From: an uncultured bacterium
GTDB taxonomy: Bacteria > Bacillota > Clostridia > Oscillospirales > Oscillospiraceae
NCBI GenBank assembly: GCA_947364395.1
Contig: CANASS010000007.1
Span: 1 to 57,452 of the forward strand
Reading direction: 5' to 3'
Length of the DNA: 57,452 nucleotides
In this document: positions 14,858 through 22,570 of the stretch, piece after piece
Layout of the letters: the number at the start of each line of letters is the position of its first letter
How positions within the stretch are numbered: position 1 is the first letter of the stretch
Position numbers and translations under genes: made by a program
Notes under the pieces: generated by a model
Told to the model about the DNA's origin: nothing
Databases searched by the model: none
The model's input: only the letters and a program-made list of their open reading frames with translations

Positions 14858-16147
14858 ATGGACGCTGTATTTGAAAACCTTCCCTTCCGTCCCGCCGAAA
14901 TCCTCCTGCCCCAGAACTGCGACTACGACAAGTGGTCGGTGGTAGCCTGCGACCAGTACACCTCCCAGCCCGAGTACTGGCAGCGGGTGGAGGAGCGGGT
15001 GGGCCGGGCCCCCTCCGCCCTGCGGCTCATCCTGCCCGAAAGCAGCCTGGACGGACCCCAGGTGGAGATGGACATCATGGACATCAACTCCACCATGTCC
15101 CGGTATGTCCGGGAGGGCCGGTTCAAGACCCTGCCCGGGGCCATGGTCTACGTGGAGCGGACCCTGTCCGGCGGCAAGGTGCGCCGGGGGCTGGTGGGCA
15201 TGGCGGATCTGGACGCCTATGATTACGAGCCGGGGTCCGACGTGCTGATCCGGGCCACGGAGGGGGTGGTCCACACCCGCATCCCGCCCAGGGTGGCGGT
15301 GCGGAAAAACGCCCCCATCGAGCTGCCCCACGCCATGCTGCTGTGCGACGACCCCAAGCGCACGGTGATCGAGCCCCTGGCGGCCCAGACCGGCGCCATG
15401 GAGCTGCTGTACGACTTCGACCTGATGGAGCAGGGGGGACACATAAAGGGCTGGCTGCTGGCGGAAAAGCAGCTGTCGGAGGTGTCCGCCGCCCTGGCCG
15501 CCCTGGGGGACCCCGCCGCCTTCCGCGCCAGGTACGGCACGGAGGACCAGCCCGTCATGCTCTTCGCCGTGGGGGACGGCAACCACTCCCTGGCCACCGC
15601 AAAGGAGTGCTACGAGAGGCAGAAGCGCTTTATGCCCCCGGAGAAGTGGGACGGCCTCCCCGCCCGGTTCGCCCTGTGCGAGCTGGTGAACCTCCACGAC
15701 GGCAGCTTGGAGTTCGAGCCCATCCACCGGGTGGTGTTCCACACCGACCCCCAGGCCCTGCTGGACGCCCTGGTGCGGGCCTATCCCGGGGCCTGCCGGG
15801 GCGCGGCCCCCGGGGGGGATGGAATGTCCCTGGGCTGGCTGTACAACGGGGCCGAGGGCGTGGTCACCCTGCCCGCCTCCGCCGCCCGCCTGCCCGTGGC
15901 GGCCCTGCAAAGCTTTTTGGACGGCTACCTCATGGACCACGAGGGCCGGGTGGACTATATCCACGGCGAGGCGGTGGCCCGGGAGTTTGCCGCCCGGCCG
16001 GGGAATATCGCATTCCTACTGCCCCCCATGGACAAGGAGGCGCTGTTCCCCACCGTTATCCACGACGGGGTGCTCCCCCGCAAAACCTTCTCCATGGGCG
16101 AGGCCCACGACAAGCGCTTCTACCTGGAGGCCCGAAAGATTCGATGA
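14858..16147 (+). CDS. DUF1015 family protein, possible serine-metabolism enzyme
   Basis: 429 residues. The hallmark motif VGDGNHSLATAKECYE is present (around residue 238), along with the N-terminal FRPAEILLP and WSVVACDQYTSQPEYW typical of DUF1015 proteins. No signal peptide or membrane segment is seen. In clostridia this family is often beside serine-pathway genes, and here it follows a phosphoserine-phosphatase-type gene, so a role with serine or phosphoserine is a reasonable inference; the chemistry is not shown by sequence. The ATG at 14858 follows AAAAGAGGGAT; an upstream in-frame Met would only add low-quality residues. Confidence 0.85.
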   Translation: MDAVFENLPFRPAEILLPQNCDYDKWSVVACDQYTSQPEYWQRVEERVGRAPSALRLILPESSLDGPQVEMDIMDINSTMSRYVREGRFKTLPGAMVYVERTLSGGKVRRGLVGMADLDAYDYEPGSDVLIRATEGVVHTRIPPRVAVRKNAPIELPHAMLLCDDPKRTVIEPLAAQTGAMELLYDFDLMEQGGHIKGWLLAEKQLSEVSAALAALGDPAAFRARYGTEDQPVMLFAVGDGNHSLATAKECYERQKRFMPPEKWDGLPARFALCELVNLHDGSLEFEPIHRVVFHTDPQALLDALVRAYPGACRGAAPGGDGMSLGWLYNGAEGVVTLPASAARLPVAALQSFLDGYLMDHEGRVDYIHGEAVAREFAARPGNIAFLLPPMDKEALFPTVIHDGVLPRKTFSMGEAHDKRFYLEARKIR

Positions 16148-16184
16148 AAAAAGTCCCTCCCGGCCCGCCGGGAGGGACTTTTTT
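16147..16184 (+). terminator. Bidirectional terminator
   Basis: AAGTCCCTCCCGG pairs with CCGGGAGGGACTT around CCCG, with A-rich and T-rich flanks on both sides, so it can serve both the DUF1015 gene and the convergent microprotein operon. Confidence 0.85.
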
Positions 16185-16193
16185 ATGCCGCAG

Positions 16194-16397
16194 TCACATG
16201 ATGCTGTCGTCGTAATCGTCGTACTCGGCGGGCTGGAAGCACTTGTTCGCCCGCCGTTCCTCCACCTTGTCCGCCACGGTGTCGATGAGGTCCATGATCT
16301 GGTCCCAGAAAGCGGCCACGGCGCACACCAGGGCCGCCACCGCCATGGCGGCCGCCACGATTTTCAAAATAAATCCCACAGTTTTCTTCATTTCCAT
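16194..16397 (-). CDS. Membrane microprotein, 67 residues
   Basis: ATG at 16397 follows AAGGAGGTATGGAA. The product is MEMKKTVGFILKIVAAAMAV, then AALVCAVAAFW, one long membrane helix, followed by an amphipathic acidic/basic segment (DLIDTVADKVEERR) and an acidic tail rich in Asp/Tyr. The start KKTVGFILKIVA is clearly related to the next gene upstream (KIAGFILRITA), so the two arose by duplication. No function is known to me. Confidence 0.7.
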   Translation of the reverse strand: MEMKKTVGFILKIVAAAMAVAALVCAVAAFWDQIMDLIDTVADKVEERRANKCFQPAEYDDYDDSIM

Positions 16398-16406
16398 ACC
16401 TCCTTG

Positions 16407-16517
16407 TCAGTCGGCGTCCTGGAGGGACGCGCACAGGTGGGCCACCACCGCGCAGGCTACCGCCGCCGCCGTCAGGGCGACCGCTGTGATCCTCAAAATA
16501 AAGCCGGCAATTTTCAT
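16407..16517 (-). CDS. Membrane microprotein, 36 residues, paralogue of its neighbour
   Basis: ATG at 16517 follows AAGGAGGGACAGCTT. The peptide is MKIAGFILRITAVALTAAAV plus ACAVVAHLCASLQDAD: one membrane helix and a short tail. It ends 10 bases before the next microprotein start, so both form one reverse operon that converges on the DUF1015 gene. Residues 2-12 match the neighbour at most positions. Confidence 0.65.
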   Translation of the reverse strand: MKIAGFILRITAVALTAAAVACAVVAHLCASLQDAD

Positions 16518-16611
16518 AAGCTGTCCCTCCTTGTGTGGATGATACCAGTGTACACGATTTGGGGGAAAATTACAACATGTATTTTGCGGGCCCCTGACAA
16601 AAAAACCGGCC

Positions 16612-16640
16612 TTGACAAACCCCGCCCTTTCGCCTATACT
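16612..16640 (+). promoter_or_regulatory. Sigma-A promoter of the T-box/valS transcript
   Basis: TTGACA (16612-16617), 17 bases, then TATACT (16635-16640), just upstream of the T-box leader. Confidence 0.85.
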
Positions 16641-16654
16641 ATTTGTCGATACAG

Positions 16655-16887
16655 GCAGAGATGGGAAGCAGTACCCTTGACGTTCCGTTATCAGAGAGCG
16701 GCCGGCTGGTGCGAGGCCGCGGCGGAGGCGGGGGGAAGTGGTCCCGGAGCCCCGGTCCTGAACCGCAGTAGGGACCGGCGGGCCCTCCCGTTACAGAGGC
16801 AATGAGCGTCCCCGCCAGGGGAAATTCAGGTGGTACCGCGGACTTTTTCAGTTCGCCCTGAGCAAACAGCTTGGGGCGGGCTTTTTG
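16655..16887 (+). promoter_or_regulatory. T-box leader of valS
   Basis: The leader carries stem I features (AGAGATGGGAAGCAGTA near the start, AGAGAGCGGCCGG and CTGGTGCGAGGCCGC) and the conserved T-box sequence AGGTGGTACCGCG at 16828-16840, which pairs with the uncharged tRNA CCA end. A terminator hairpin follows (CGCCCTGAGC / GCTTGGGGCG near 16854-16879) with a T-rich tail. By position it should bind tRNA-Val and permit read-through on valine starvation. I did not fix the specifier codon with certainty; GTC occurs in the expected part. Confidence 0.92.
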
Positions 16888-16940
16888 TTTTGCGCGGGCA
16901 GGACGGAGGGACCAGCGCCCCGAAAAGGAGTGTATTCAAA

Positions 16941-19580
16941 ATGAGCAAAGAACTGCCCAAGGTCTACGAGCCCCAGGAGGTGGAGGGCCGCGTTTACAAA
17001 GCCTGGGAGGAAAACGGCTGCTTCAAGGGCGTCCGGGACCCAGACAAAAAGCCCTTCACCATCGTCATGCCGCCCCCCAACGTCACCGGCCAGCTCCATA
17101 TCGGCCACGCCATGGACGACGCCATGCAGGACATGCTCATCCGCTACAAGCGGATGCAGGGCTATGCCGCGCTGTACCTCCCCGGCACCGACCACGCGGG
17201 CATCGCCACCCAGATCAAGGTGGAAGAGGAGCTGCGGGAGAGGGAGGGCCTCACCCGCCACGACCTGGGCCGGGAAAAGTTCCTGGAGCGGGTGTGGGAG
17301 TGGAAGCACAAGTACGGCAACCGCATCGTGGAGCAGCAGAAGAAGCTGGGCGTGTCCTGCGACTGGGAGCGCTCCCGGTTCACCATGGACGAGGGGCTGT
17401 CCAAGGCGGTGCGCCATGTGTTCGTCTCCCTGTACGGCAAGGGGCTGATCTACAAGGGCTCCCGGATCGTCAACTGGTGTCCCCACTGCGTCACCGCCCT
17501 CAGCGACGCCGAGGTGGAGTACCAGGACAAGCCCGGCCGCCTGTGGCACATTAAGTACCCCATCGCGGGGGAGCCGGGGCGGTACGTTATCGTGGCCACC
17601 ACCCGGCCTGAAACCATGCTGGGGGACACCGGCGTGGCCGTCAACCCCGCCGACGGGCGGTATCAGGACATCATCGGCAAGAAGTGCCTGCTGCCCCTGA
17701 TGGACCGGGAGATCCCCATTGTGGCCGACGAGTACGTGGACCTGGAGTTCGGCACCGGCTGCGTGAAGATGACCCCCGCTCACGACCCCAACGACTTCGA
17801 GGTGGGCCTGCGGCATAACCTGGACACCATCCGGGTGCTGGACGACCACGGCGTGGTCAACGAGAACGGCGGCAAATACCAGGGGCTGGACCGCTACGAG
17901 GCCCGCAAGGCGGTGATCGCCGACCTGGAGGCTCTGGGCCTGCTGGAAAAGGTGGAGGACCACCAGCACAACGTGGGCACCTGCTACCGCTGCCACAACG
18001 ACGTGGAGCCCATCATCTCCGCCCAGTGGTTCGTGAAAATGGAGCCCCTGGCCAGGGAGGCCCTGCGGGTGGTCAACGAGGGGGAGACCAGGTTCGTCCC
18101 CGACCGCTTCACCAAGACCTACACCAACTGGATGGAGAACGTCCACGACTGGTGCATCTCCCGCCAGCTGTGGTGGGGCCACCAGATCCCGGTGTGGTAC
18201 TGCGCCGACTGCGGCAAAATGACCGTGGCCGAGGAGGACCCCGACCAGTGCGCCCACTGCGGCTCCAAGCGCATCCAGCGGGACCCGGACGTGCTGGACA
18301 CCTGGTTCAGTTCGGCCCTGTGGCCCTTCTCCACCCTGGGCTGGCCGGAGGACGCCGAGGACCTGAAATATTTCTATCCCACCGACGTGCTGGTCACCGG
18401 CTATGACATCATCTTCTTCTGGGTGGCCCGGATGATTTTCTCCGGCTGCGAGCACACCGGCAAGCCCCCCTTCCACACGGTGCTGATCCACGGCCTGGTC
18501 CGGGACGACAAGGGCCGCAAAATGTCCAAGTCCCTGGGCAACGGCATCGACCCCCTGGAGATGGCGGAGAAGTACGGCGCGGACGCCCTGCGCTTCAACC
18601 TCATCACCGGCAACGCCCCCGGCAACGACACCCGCTTCTTTGTGGAAAAGTGCGAGGCCATGCGCAACTTCGCCAACAAGATCTGGAACGCCAGCCGGTT
18701 CGTCATGATGAACCTGACCATCAGCCAGTGCGTCCTGCCGGACAAGCTGGAGCAGGAGGACCAGTGGATTCTGTCCCGCCTCAACCGGGTGGTGAAAGAG
18801 GTCACCGAGAACATGGACGCCTATGAGCTGGGGGTGGCCTCCGCCAAGGTGTACGACTTCATCTGGAGCGACTACTGCGACTGGTATATCGAGCTGACCA
18901 AGGCCCGGCTTCAGGGGGACGACCAGGGGGCCAAGATCCAGGCCCAGCAGGTGCTGGTCTACGTCCTCACCGAGACCCTCAAGCTCCTGCACCCCTTCAT
19001 GCCCTTCATCACCGAGGAGATCTGGCAGGCCCTGCCCCACGCCCCCGGCGTCGAGGGCGGCTTCCTGATGACGCAGAGCTGGCCGGAGTACAGCGAGGGG
19101 CTGAACTTCCAGGAGGCGGAGAGCGCCATGGAGTCTGTCATGGACGTGATCCGCACCATCCGCGCCCGCCGGGCGGAGATGAACGTGCCCCCCTCCAAAA
19201 AGGCGGCCCTCACCATCGTCACCGCCAAGGGAGAGGTGTTCAACGCGGGCAAGGGCTTCCTCACCCGGCTGGCCTGGGCCTCCTCCATCGAGGTGCGGTC
19301 GGACGAGCCCTCCGACCTCACCGGGCTGGTGGCCGACGTGACCCACGACGCAAAGGTTTATATGCCCCTGGCGGAGCTGGTGGATATTGAGAAGGAGAAG
19401 GCCCGGCTCACCAAGGACCTGGGCAGGAAGCAGGGCGAGCTGAAGGGGCTGGAGGGCAAGCTGTCCAACCCCGGCTTCCTGAACAAGGCTCCCGCTGAGG
19501 TGGTGGCTTCAGAAAAAGAACGGGCGGAAAAATTGAAAATACTGATCGTAAAGATCGAAGAGCAATTGAAAGCCCTATGA
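16941..19580 (+). CDS. valS: Valine--tRNA ligase
   Basis: 879 residues, normal length. The class I signature is HIGHAMDDAMQ near residue 48. The CP1 editing domain is in the middle (VIVATTRPETMLGDT), followed by the catalytic-core motif DVLDTWFSSALWPFS and KMSKSLGNGIDP. The anticodon-binding domain contains RARRAEMNVPPSKK, and the C-terminal coiled-coil arm is typical of ValRS (EKEKARLTKDLGRKQGELKGL). ATG 16941 follows AAAAGGAG; the open frame extends upstream only through the T-box leader. Confidence 0.97.
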   Translation: MSKELPKVYEPQEVEGRVYKAWEENGCFKGVRDPDKKPFTIVMPPPNVTGQLHIGHAMDDAMQDMLIRYKRMQGYAALYLPGTDHAGIATQIKVEEELREREGLTRHDLGREKFLERVWEWKHKYGNRIVEQQKKLGVSCDWERSRFTMDEGLSKAVRHVFVSLYGKGLIYKGSRIVNWCPHCVTALSDAEVEYQDKPGRLWHIKYPIAGEPGRYVIVATTRPETMLGDTGVAVNPADGRYQDIIGKKCLLPLMDREIPIVADEYVDLEFGTGCVKMTPAHDPNDFEVGLRHNLDTIRVLDDHGVVNENGGKYQGLDRYEARKAVIADLEALGLLEKVEDHQHNVGTCYRCHNDVEPIISAQWFVKMEPLAREALRVVNEGETRFVPDRFTKTYTNWMENVHDWCISRQLWWGHQIPVWYCADCGKMTVAEEDPDQCAHCGSKRIQRDPDVLDTWFSSALWPFSTLGWPEDAEDLKYFYPTDVLVTGYDIIFFWVARMIFSGCEHTGKPPFHTVLIHGLVRDDKGRKMSKSLGNGIDPLEMAEKYGADALRFNLITGNAPGNDTRFFVEKCEAMRNFANKIWNASRFVMMNLTISQCVLPDKLEQEDQWILSRLNRVVKEVTENMDAYELGVASAKVYDFIWSDYCDWYIELTKARLQGDDQGAKIQAQQVLVYVLTETLKLLHPFMPFITEEIWQALPHAPGVEGGFLMTQSWPEYSEGLNFQEAESAMESVMDVIRTIRARRAEMNVPPSKKAALTIVTAKGEVFNAGKGFLTRLAWASSIEVRSDEPSDLTGLVADVTHDAKVYMPLAELVDIEKEKARLTKDLGRKQGELKGLEGKLSNPGFLNKAPAEVVASEKERAEKLKILIVKIEEQLKAL

Positions 19581-19672
19581 TAGGCCCCCGCCAAACAACT
19601 TGGCGCTGATTTGTAAATTTTTCCAATACGCATTGCCTCTTCGGCAAAAAGTGACCGCCTGAATCTATTATA

Positions 19673-19716
19673 ATGAGCGCGATACGGGAAATTCTCCTGT
19701 ACCGCGCTCATTTTCT
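19673..19716 (+). terminator. Hairpin between valS and the sigma-F operon
   Basis: ATGAGCGCG (19673-19681) pairs with CGCGCTCAT (19703-19711), with extra pairs inside (TAC/GTA) and a TTTCT tail. It is probably the valS terminator. A TATAAT (19669-19674) overlaps its left edge without a good -35. Confidence 0.6.
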
Positions 19717-19738
19717 GCTTGATTGAGGGGGACAAGCC

Positions 19739-20044
19739 ATGCCCATCACAGTGACCAGCCGGGACAGTGCCCTCACCATCGCCCTGTCCGGCGAAATCGA
19801 CCACCACGGCGCCCGGGAGATGATGACCCAGCTGGACCAGGCCATCGCCGAGCGCCTGCCCGCCCAGCTGGTGCTGGACATGTCCGGTGTCGCCTTCATG
19901 GACAGCTCGGGCATCGCCGTGCTGCTCCGGGCCCGGCGGCAGCTGGCCCACTCCGGCGGCATCCTGCGGGTGGTCAATATCCCTGCCCAGGCGCGGCGGG
20001 TGCTGGACGCCGCCGGAATCGGGCGGCTCATTTCCTTAGACTGA
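19739..20044 (+). CDS. spoIIAA: Anti-sigma-F factor antagonist
   Basis: 101 residues, STAS fold. The phosphorylation motif FMDSSGIAVL is present, with Ser57 as the expected target of the SpoIIAB kinase. Dephosphorylated by SpoIIE in the forespore, it displaces SpoIIAB from sigma-F. It is the first gene of the classical spoIIA operon. The ATG follows GAGGGGGAC. A GGCAAAAA...CCTGAATCT pair upstream (about 19643-19665) loosely resembles a sigma-H promoter. Confidence 0.94.
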   Translation: MPITVTSRDSALTIALSGEIDHHGAREMMTQLDQAIAERLPAQLVLDMSGVAFMDSSGIAVLLRARRQLAHSGGILRVVNIPAQARRVLDAAGIGRLISLD

Positions 20045-20059
20045 GGAGGGCTACATAGG

Positions 20060-20503
20060 ATGAAAGCTATTGACCAGGTGACCGTCACCTTCACCTCCCG
20101 CTCCGCCAACGAGGGCTTTGCCCGGGCCTGCGCGGCCTGCTTCGCCGCCCAGCTGGACCCTACCCTGGACGAGGTGGCGGACATCAAAACCGCCGTCAGC
20201 GAGGCGGTGACCAACGCCATCGTCCACGCCTACCCGGACCGGCTGGGGCAGATCGCCATGCGCCTGCGGCTGTTTGACGGCGGCGTACTGGAAATCCAGG
20301 TGAAGGACGCCGGGGTGGGTATACCCGACGTGGAACAGGCCCGGACCCCCCTGTTTACCACCGGAGGGGAGGAGCGCTCTGGTATGGGCTTCACCATCAT
20401 GGAGAGCTTTATGGATGGGCTGAAGGTGCGCTCCCAGACGGGAAGGGGCACCGCCGTCACCATGCGCAAGCGCATCGCCCGCAGGGCGGGCGCCCCCAGG
20501 TGA
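20060..20503 (+). CDS. spoIIAB: Anti-sigma-F factor, serine protein kinase
   Basis: 147 residues of the GHKL ATPase fold: N box in IKTAVSEAVTNAIVHAY, G1 box in VKDAGVGIPD, and a later glycine-rich lid MGFTIMESFMDG. It binds and inhibits sigma-F and phosphorylates SpoIIAA. It lies 15 bases after spoIIAA, and its stop overlaps the sigF start (GTGA). Confidence 0.94.
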   Translation: MKAIDQVTVTFTSRSANEGFARACAACFAAQLDPTLDEVADIKTAVSEAVTNAIVHAYPDRLGQIAMRLRLFDGGVLEIQVKDAGVGIPDVEQARTPLFTTGGEERSGMGFTIMESFMDGLKVRSQTGRGTAVTMRKRIARRAGAPR

Positions 20504-21213
20504 GGGGGCTGGATGCTCCCGCCCTGCTGGAGGCCGCCCAGGCCGGCGATAACGACGCCTGTGAGCGCCTGCTCATCGACAACAGCGGCCTGATCTGGTC
20601 GGTGGCCCGGCGGTACTATGGCCGGGGGGTGGACCCGGAGGACCTGTACCAGCTGGGCTGCCTGGGGTTTTTGAAGGCCATCCGGGGATTTGACACCAGC
20701 TATGGCACCCAGTTTTCCACCTACGCCGTGCCAAAAATCGCCGGGGAGATCCGGCGGTTCCTCCGGGACGACGGGGCGGTGAAGGTGAGCCGGGGCACCA
20801 AGGAGCGGGCCATGGCCCTGCGCCAGCGGCGGCTGGAGCTGACCCAGCGGCTGGGCCGGGAGCCCACGGTGGGAGAGCTGGCCCAGGCCACCGGCCTGGA
20901 GCCGGAGGACATCGCCGCCGCCGACACCGCCATGCTGTCGGTGGCCTCCCTCCAGGGGGAGAGCGGGGAGGAGGGCTTTTCCCTGGAGACGGTGCTGGGA
21001 GACGAGGGCATCGAGGACGAGCTGGTGGAAAAGCTCACCCTGCGCCAGGCCATCGACCAGCTCCCCGAGCGGGAGCGGATGGTGATCCTCCTGCGGTTCT
21101 ATAAGAACCTGACCCAGGACCGGGTGTCCAAAGTGCTGGGGGTGAGCCAGGTTCAGGTGTCCCGCATTGAGCGCCGGGCGGTGGCCCGGCTGCGGGAGGC
21201 GCTGATGGAGTAG
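20500..21213 (+). CDS. sigF: Sporulation sigma factor F
   Basis: 237 residues, GTG start overlapping spoIIAB. Region 2 reads DPEDLYQLGCLGFLKAIRGF then TQFSTYAVPKIAGEIRRFLR; region 3 and region 4 follow (LPERERMVILLRFYKNLTQD, VSKVLGVSQVQVSRIERRAV). The gene order AA-AB-sigF and the sequence identify sigma-F, the first forespore-specific sigma factor, rather than sigma-B or sigma-G. Confidence 0.94.
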   Translation: MRGLDAPALLEAAQAGDNDACERLLIDNSGLIWSVARRYYGRGVDPEDLYQLGCLGFLKAIRGFDTSYGTQFSTYAVPKIAGEIRRFLRDDGAVKVSRGTKERAMALRQRRLELTQRLGREPTVGELAQATGLEPEDIAAADTAMLSVASLQGESGEEGFSLETVLGDEGIEDELVEKLTLRQAIDQLPERERMVILLRFYKNLTQDRVSKVLGVSQVQVSRIERRAVARLREALME

Positions 21214-21228
21214 GACGGGCAGTATGGA

Positions 21229-21267
21229 ACAGCCGGTATTCCCAAGTTGGGAATACCGGCTGTTTTT
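21229..21267 (+). terminator. Terminator of the spoIIA operon
   Basis: ACAGCCGGTATTCCC (21229-21243) and GGGAATACCGGCTGT (21249-21263) form a perfect 15-base stem followed by TTTT. Confidence 0.92.
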
Positions 21268-21268
21268 G

Positions 21269-22357
21269 TCAGCTGGCCCGCTCCAGGGAGGAGAGGGGGG
21301 AGTCCGGCTCAGGACCGGCCATCGGCCGCGCCTGAGCGCTGGTAGGGCGGCGGAGAACCCGCCCCAGGGCCAGCGCCAAGCCGGTGGCCAGCAGCACCAG
21401 ATAGCAGTTCAGCGTGCGGCTGAGGATCATGGCGGGGGCCACCAGGGCCTCGCCGTAGACCAGCAGGAAACTGCGCAGGAACACGTTTTCCGCCGCCCCG
21501 GCGGAGCCGGGCAGGGGCAGGTAGCCCACGGCGATGGAGCACAGGGCCTGGAGGGCGACGACCTCCGCCAGCCCGAAGCCGGACAGGCCGAAAGCCCGGT
21601 ACACCACATAGGGCATGGCGTAGGAGCAGGCCAGCTGGGCCGCGCTCAGCCCCACCACCTGGAGGAGCAGGCCGGGGTCCCGGCGGATGAGTCCGGCGCC
21701 CCGGCGGTATTCGGCCAGATGCTCGTCGGCCATGGCCTCCAGCCCCGCCTTGTCCAGGGAGGGAACCACCCTGGAAGCCAGGGCGATGCAGCCGTACATC
21801 AGCCGCTTGGCGGGGCCGGGGAGGAAGAGAAACAGGAACATGAAAACATCCAGCAGGGCGAACACCGCCAGCCCCAGGCCCAGCAGCAGCCCCACTTGGC
21901 CGCCCAGCCGCTCGGTGAGCCCTCCGGCGGTGAGCAGGGCAAAGACTCCCCACATCATAGTGGCGGTGTTGTAGCCGATGGTGACCAGCAGCATGTCCAG
22001 CGCTCCGGCGGCGGCGGGGACGCCGTCCCGGCTCATGGACACCACCTGGGCGGGCTGACCGCCGGTGGCGGAGGGGGTGATGGTGCTGAAGAAAAATCCC
22101 ACGCTGGAGTAGTAGGCGCACCGGCGGAAGGGCTGGGGACAGCCCAGGGAGCGCAGAATGGTGTGGGTGGCCTTGGCCTCGCAGCAGATGAACAGAGCCA
22201 TCAGGGGCAGGCCCAGCAGCAGCACGCGCCAGTCGGCGCTGAGCAGGGCGGCGGCCAGCTGGCCGGGGGTCTGCTGCTGGAAGATGGTGTACACCGTCCA
22301 GCCCAGCAGGGCCAGCACCGCCCCGCCGCAGATGATATTTTTGACTTTATCCTTCAT
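21269..22357 (-). CDS. Lysylphosphatidylglycerol synthase-like membrane flippase
   Basis: 362 residues from the chosen ATG 22357 (MKDKVKNIICGGAVLALLGW). Eight or more hydrophobic helices and motifs such as RSLGCPQPFRRCAYYSSVGFF and SATGGQPAQV match the UPF0104/LPG_synthase_TM family, which includes the flippase half of MprF and glycolipid-transport proteins. There is no C-terminal aminoacyl transferase, so it is not a full LPG synthase. A longer start at 22423 is open, but the extra residues look non-protein-like. It lies next to a glycolipid glycosyltransferase gene in the same direction. Confidence 0.85.
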   Translation of the reverse strand: MKDKVKNIICGGAVLALLGWTVYTIFQQQTPGQLAAALLSADWRVLLLGLPLMALFICCEAKATHTILRSLGCPQPFRRCAYYSSVGFFFSTITPSATGGQPAQVVSMSRDGVPAAAGALDMLLVTIGYNTATMMWGVFALLTAGGLTERLGGQVGLLLGLGLAVFALLDVFMFLFLFLPGPAKRLMYGCIALASRVVPSLDKAGLEAMADEHLAEYRRGAGLIRRDPGLLLQVVGLSAAQLACSYAMPYVVYRAFGLSGFGLAEVVALQALCSIAVGYLPLPGSAGAAENVFLRSFLLVYGEALVAPAMILSRTLNCYLVLLATGLALALGRVLRRPTSAQARPMAGPEPDSPLSSLERAS

Positions 22358-22524
22358 AATCTGGCCTCGCATTGCTGTAAGATTTCCATCGCCACAGCAG
22401 AATCTTCGCTGCCGGGCTTCCAACAGGCGCCGTACACTCCAATGGCGCGCCGGGGTCGCCGTGTCCTGCCGGTCTTTGCCGCCGGGCGGTAATTTGATGC
22501 CGTTTGATTTCGTCGTCAGCGAGC

Positions 22525-22570
22525 CGAAGTTCTTTTTGCTGCTGTTTCTTTCAAGAAAAAGAAGTTACGC
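22525..22570 (-). repeat. TTTTTCTT...AAGAAA plus CAAAAAGAA repeat unit
   Basis: Immediately after the glycosyltransferase stop, the reverse strand reads TTCTTTTTCTTGAAAGAAA and then CAGCAGCAAAAAGAACTT. The same plan (A/T stem followed by GCAAAAAGA) recurs at 38605-38640, and a similar stem occurs at 41022-41053. Confidence 0.5.

Noticed and set aside
16830..16940. N-terminal extension of valS
   Set aside because: It reads through the T-box antiterminator and terminator; the ATG at 16941 has a proper ribosome site and the family's normal N terminus.
16848..19346. 832-codon open frame on the reverse strand of valS
   Set aside because: Mirror frame of a high-GC gene; composition (His/Val/Gly/Leu-rich) is not protein-like and the + strand encodes clear ValRS motifs.
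21269..22357. Full lysylphosphatidylglycerol synthase (MprF)
   Set aside because: The protein ends after the membrane part; the aminoacyl-transferase domain is absent.
21224..22492. 422-codon + strand frame opposite the flippase gene
   Set aside because: Gln/Gly/His-rich shadow; the reverse strand encodes membrane helices of a known family.
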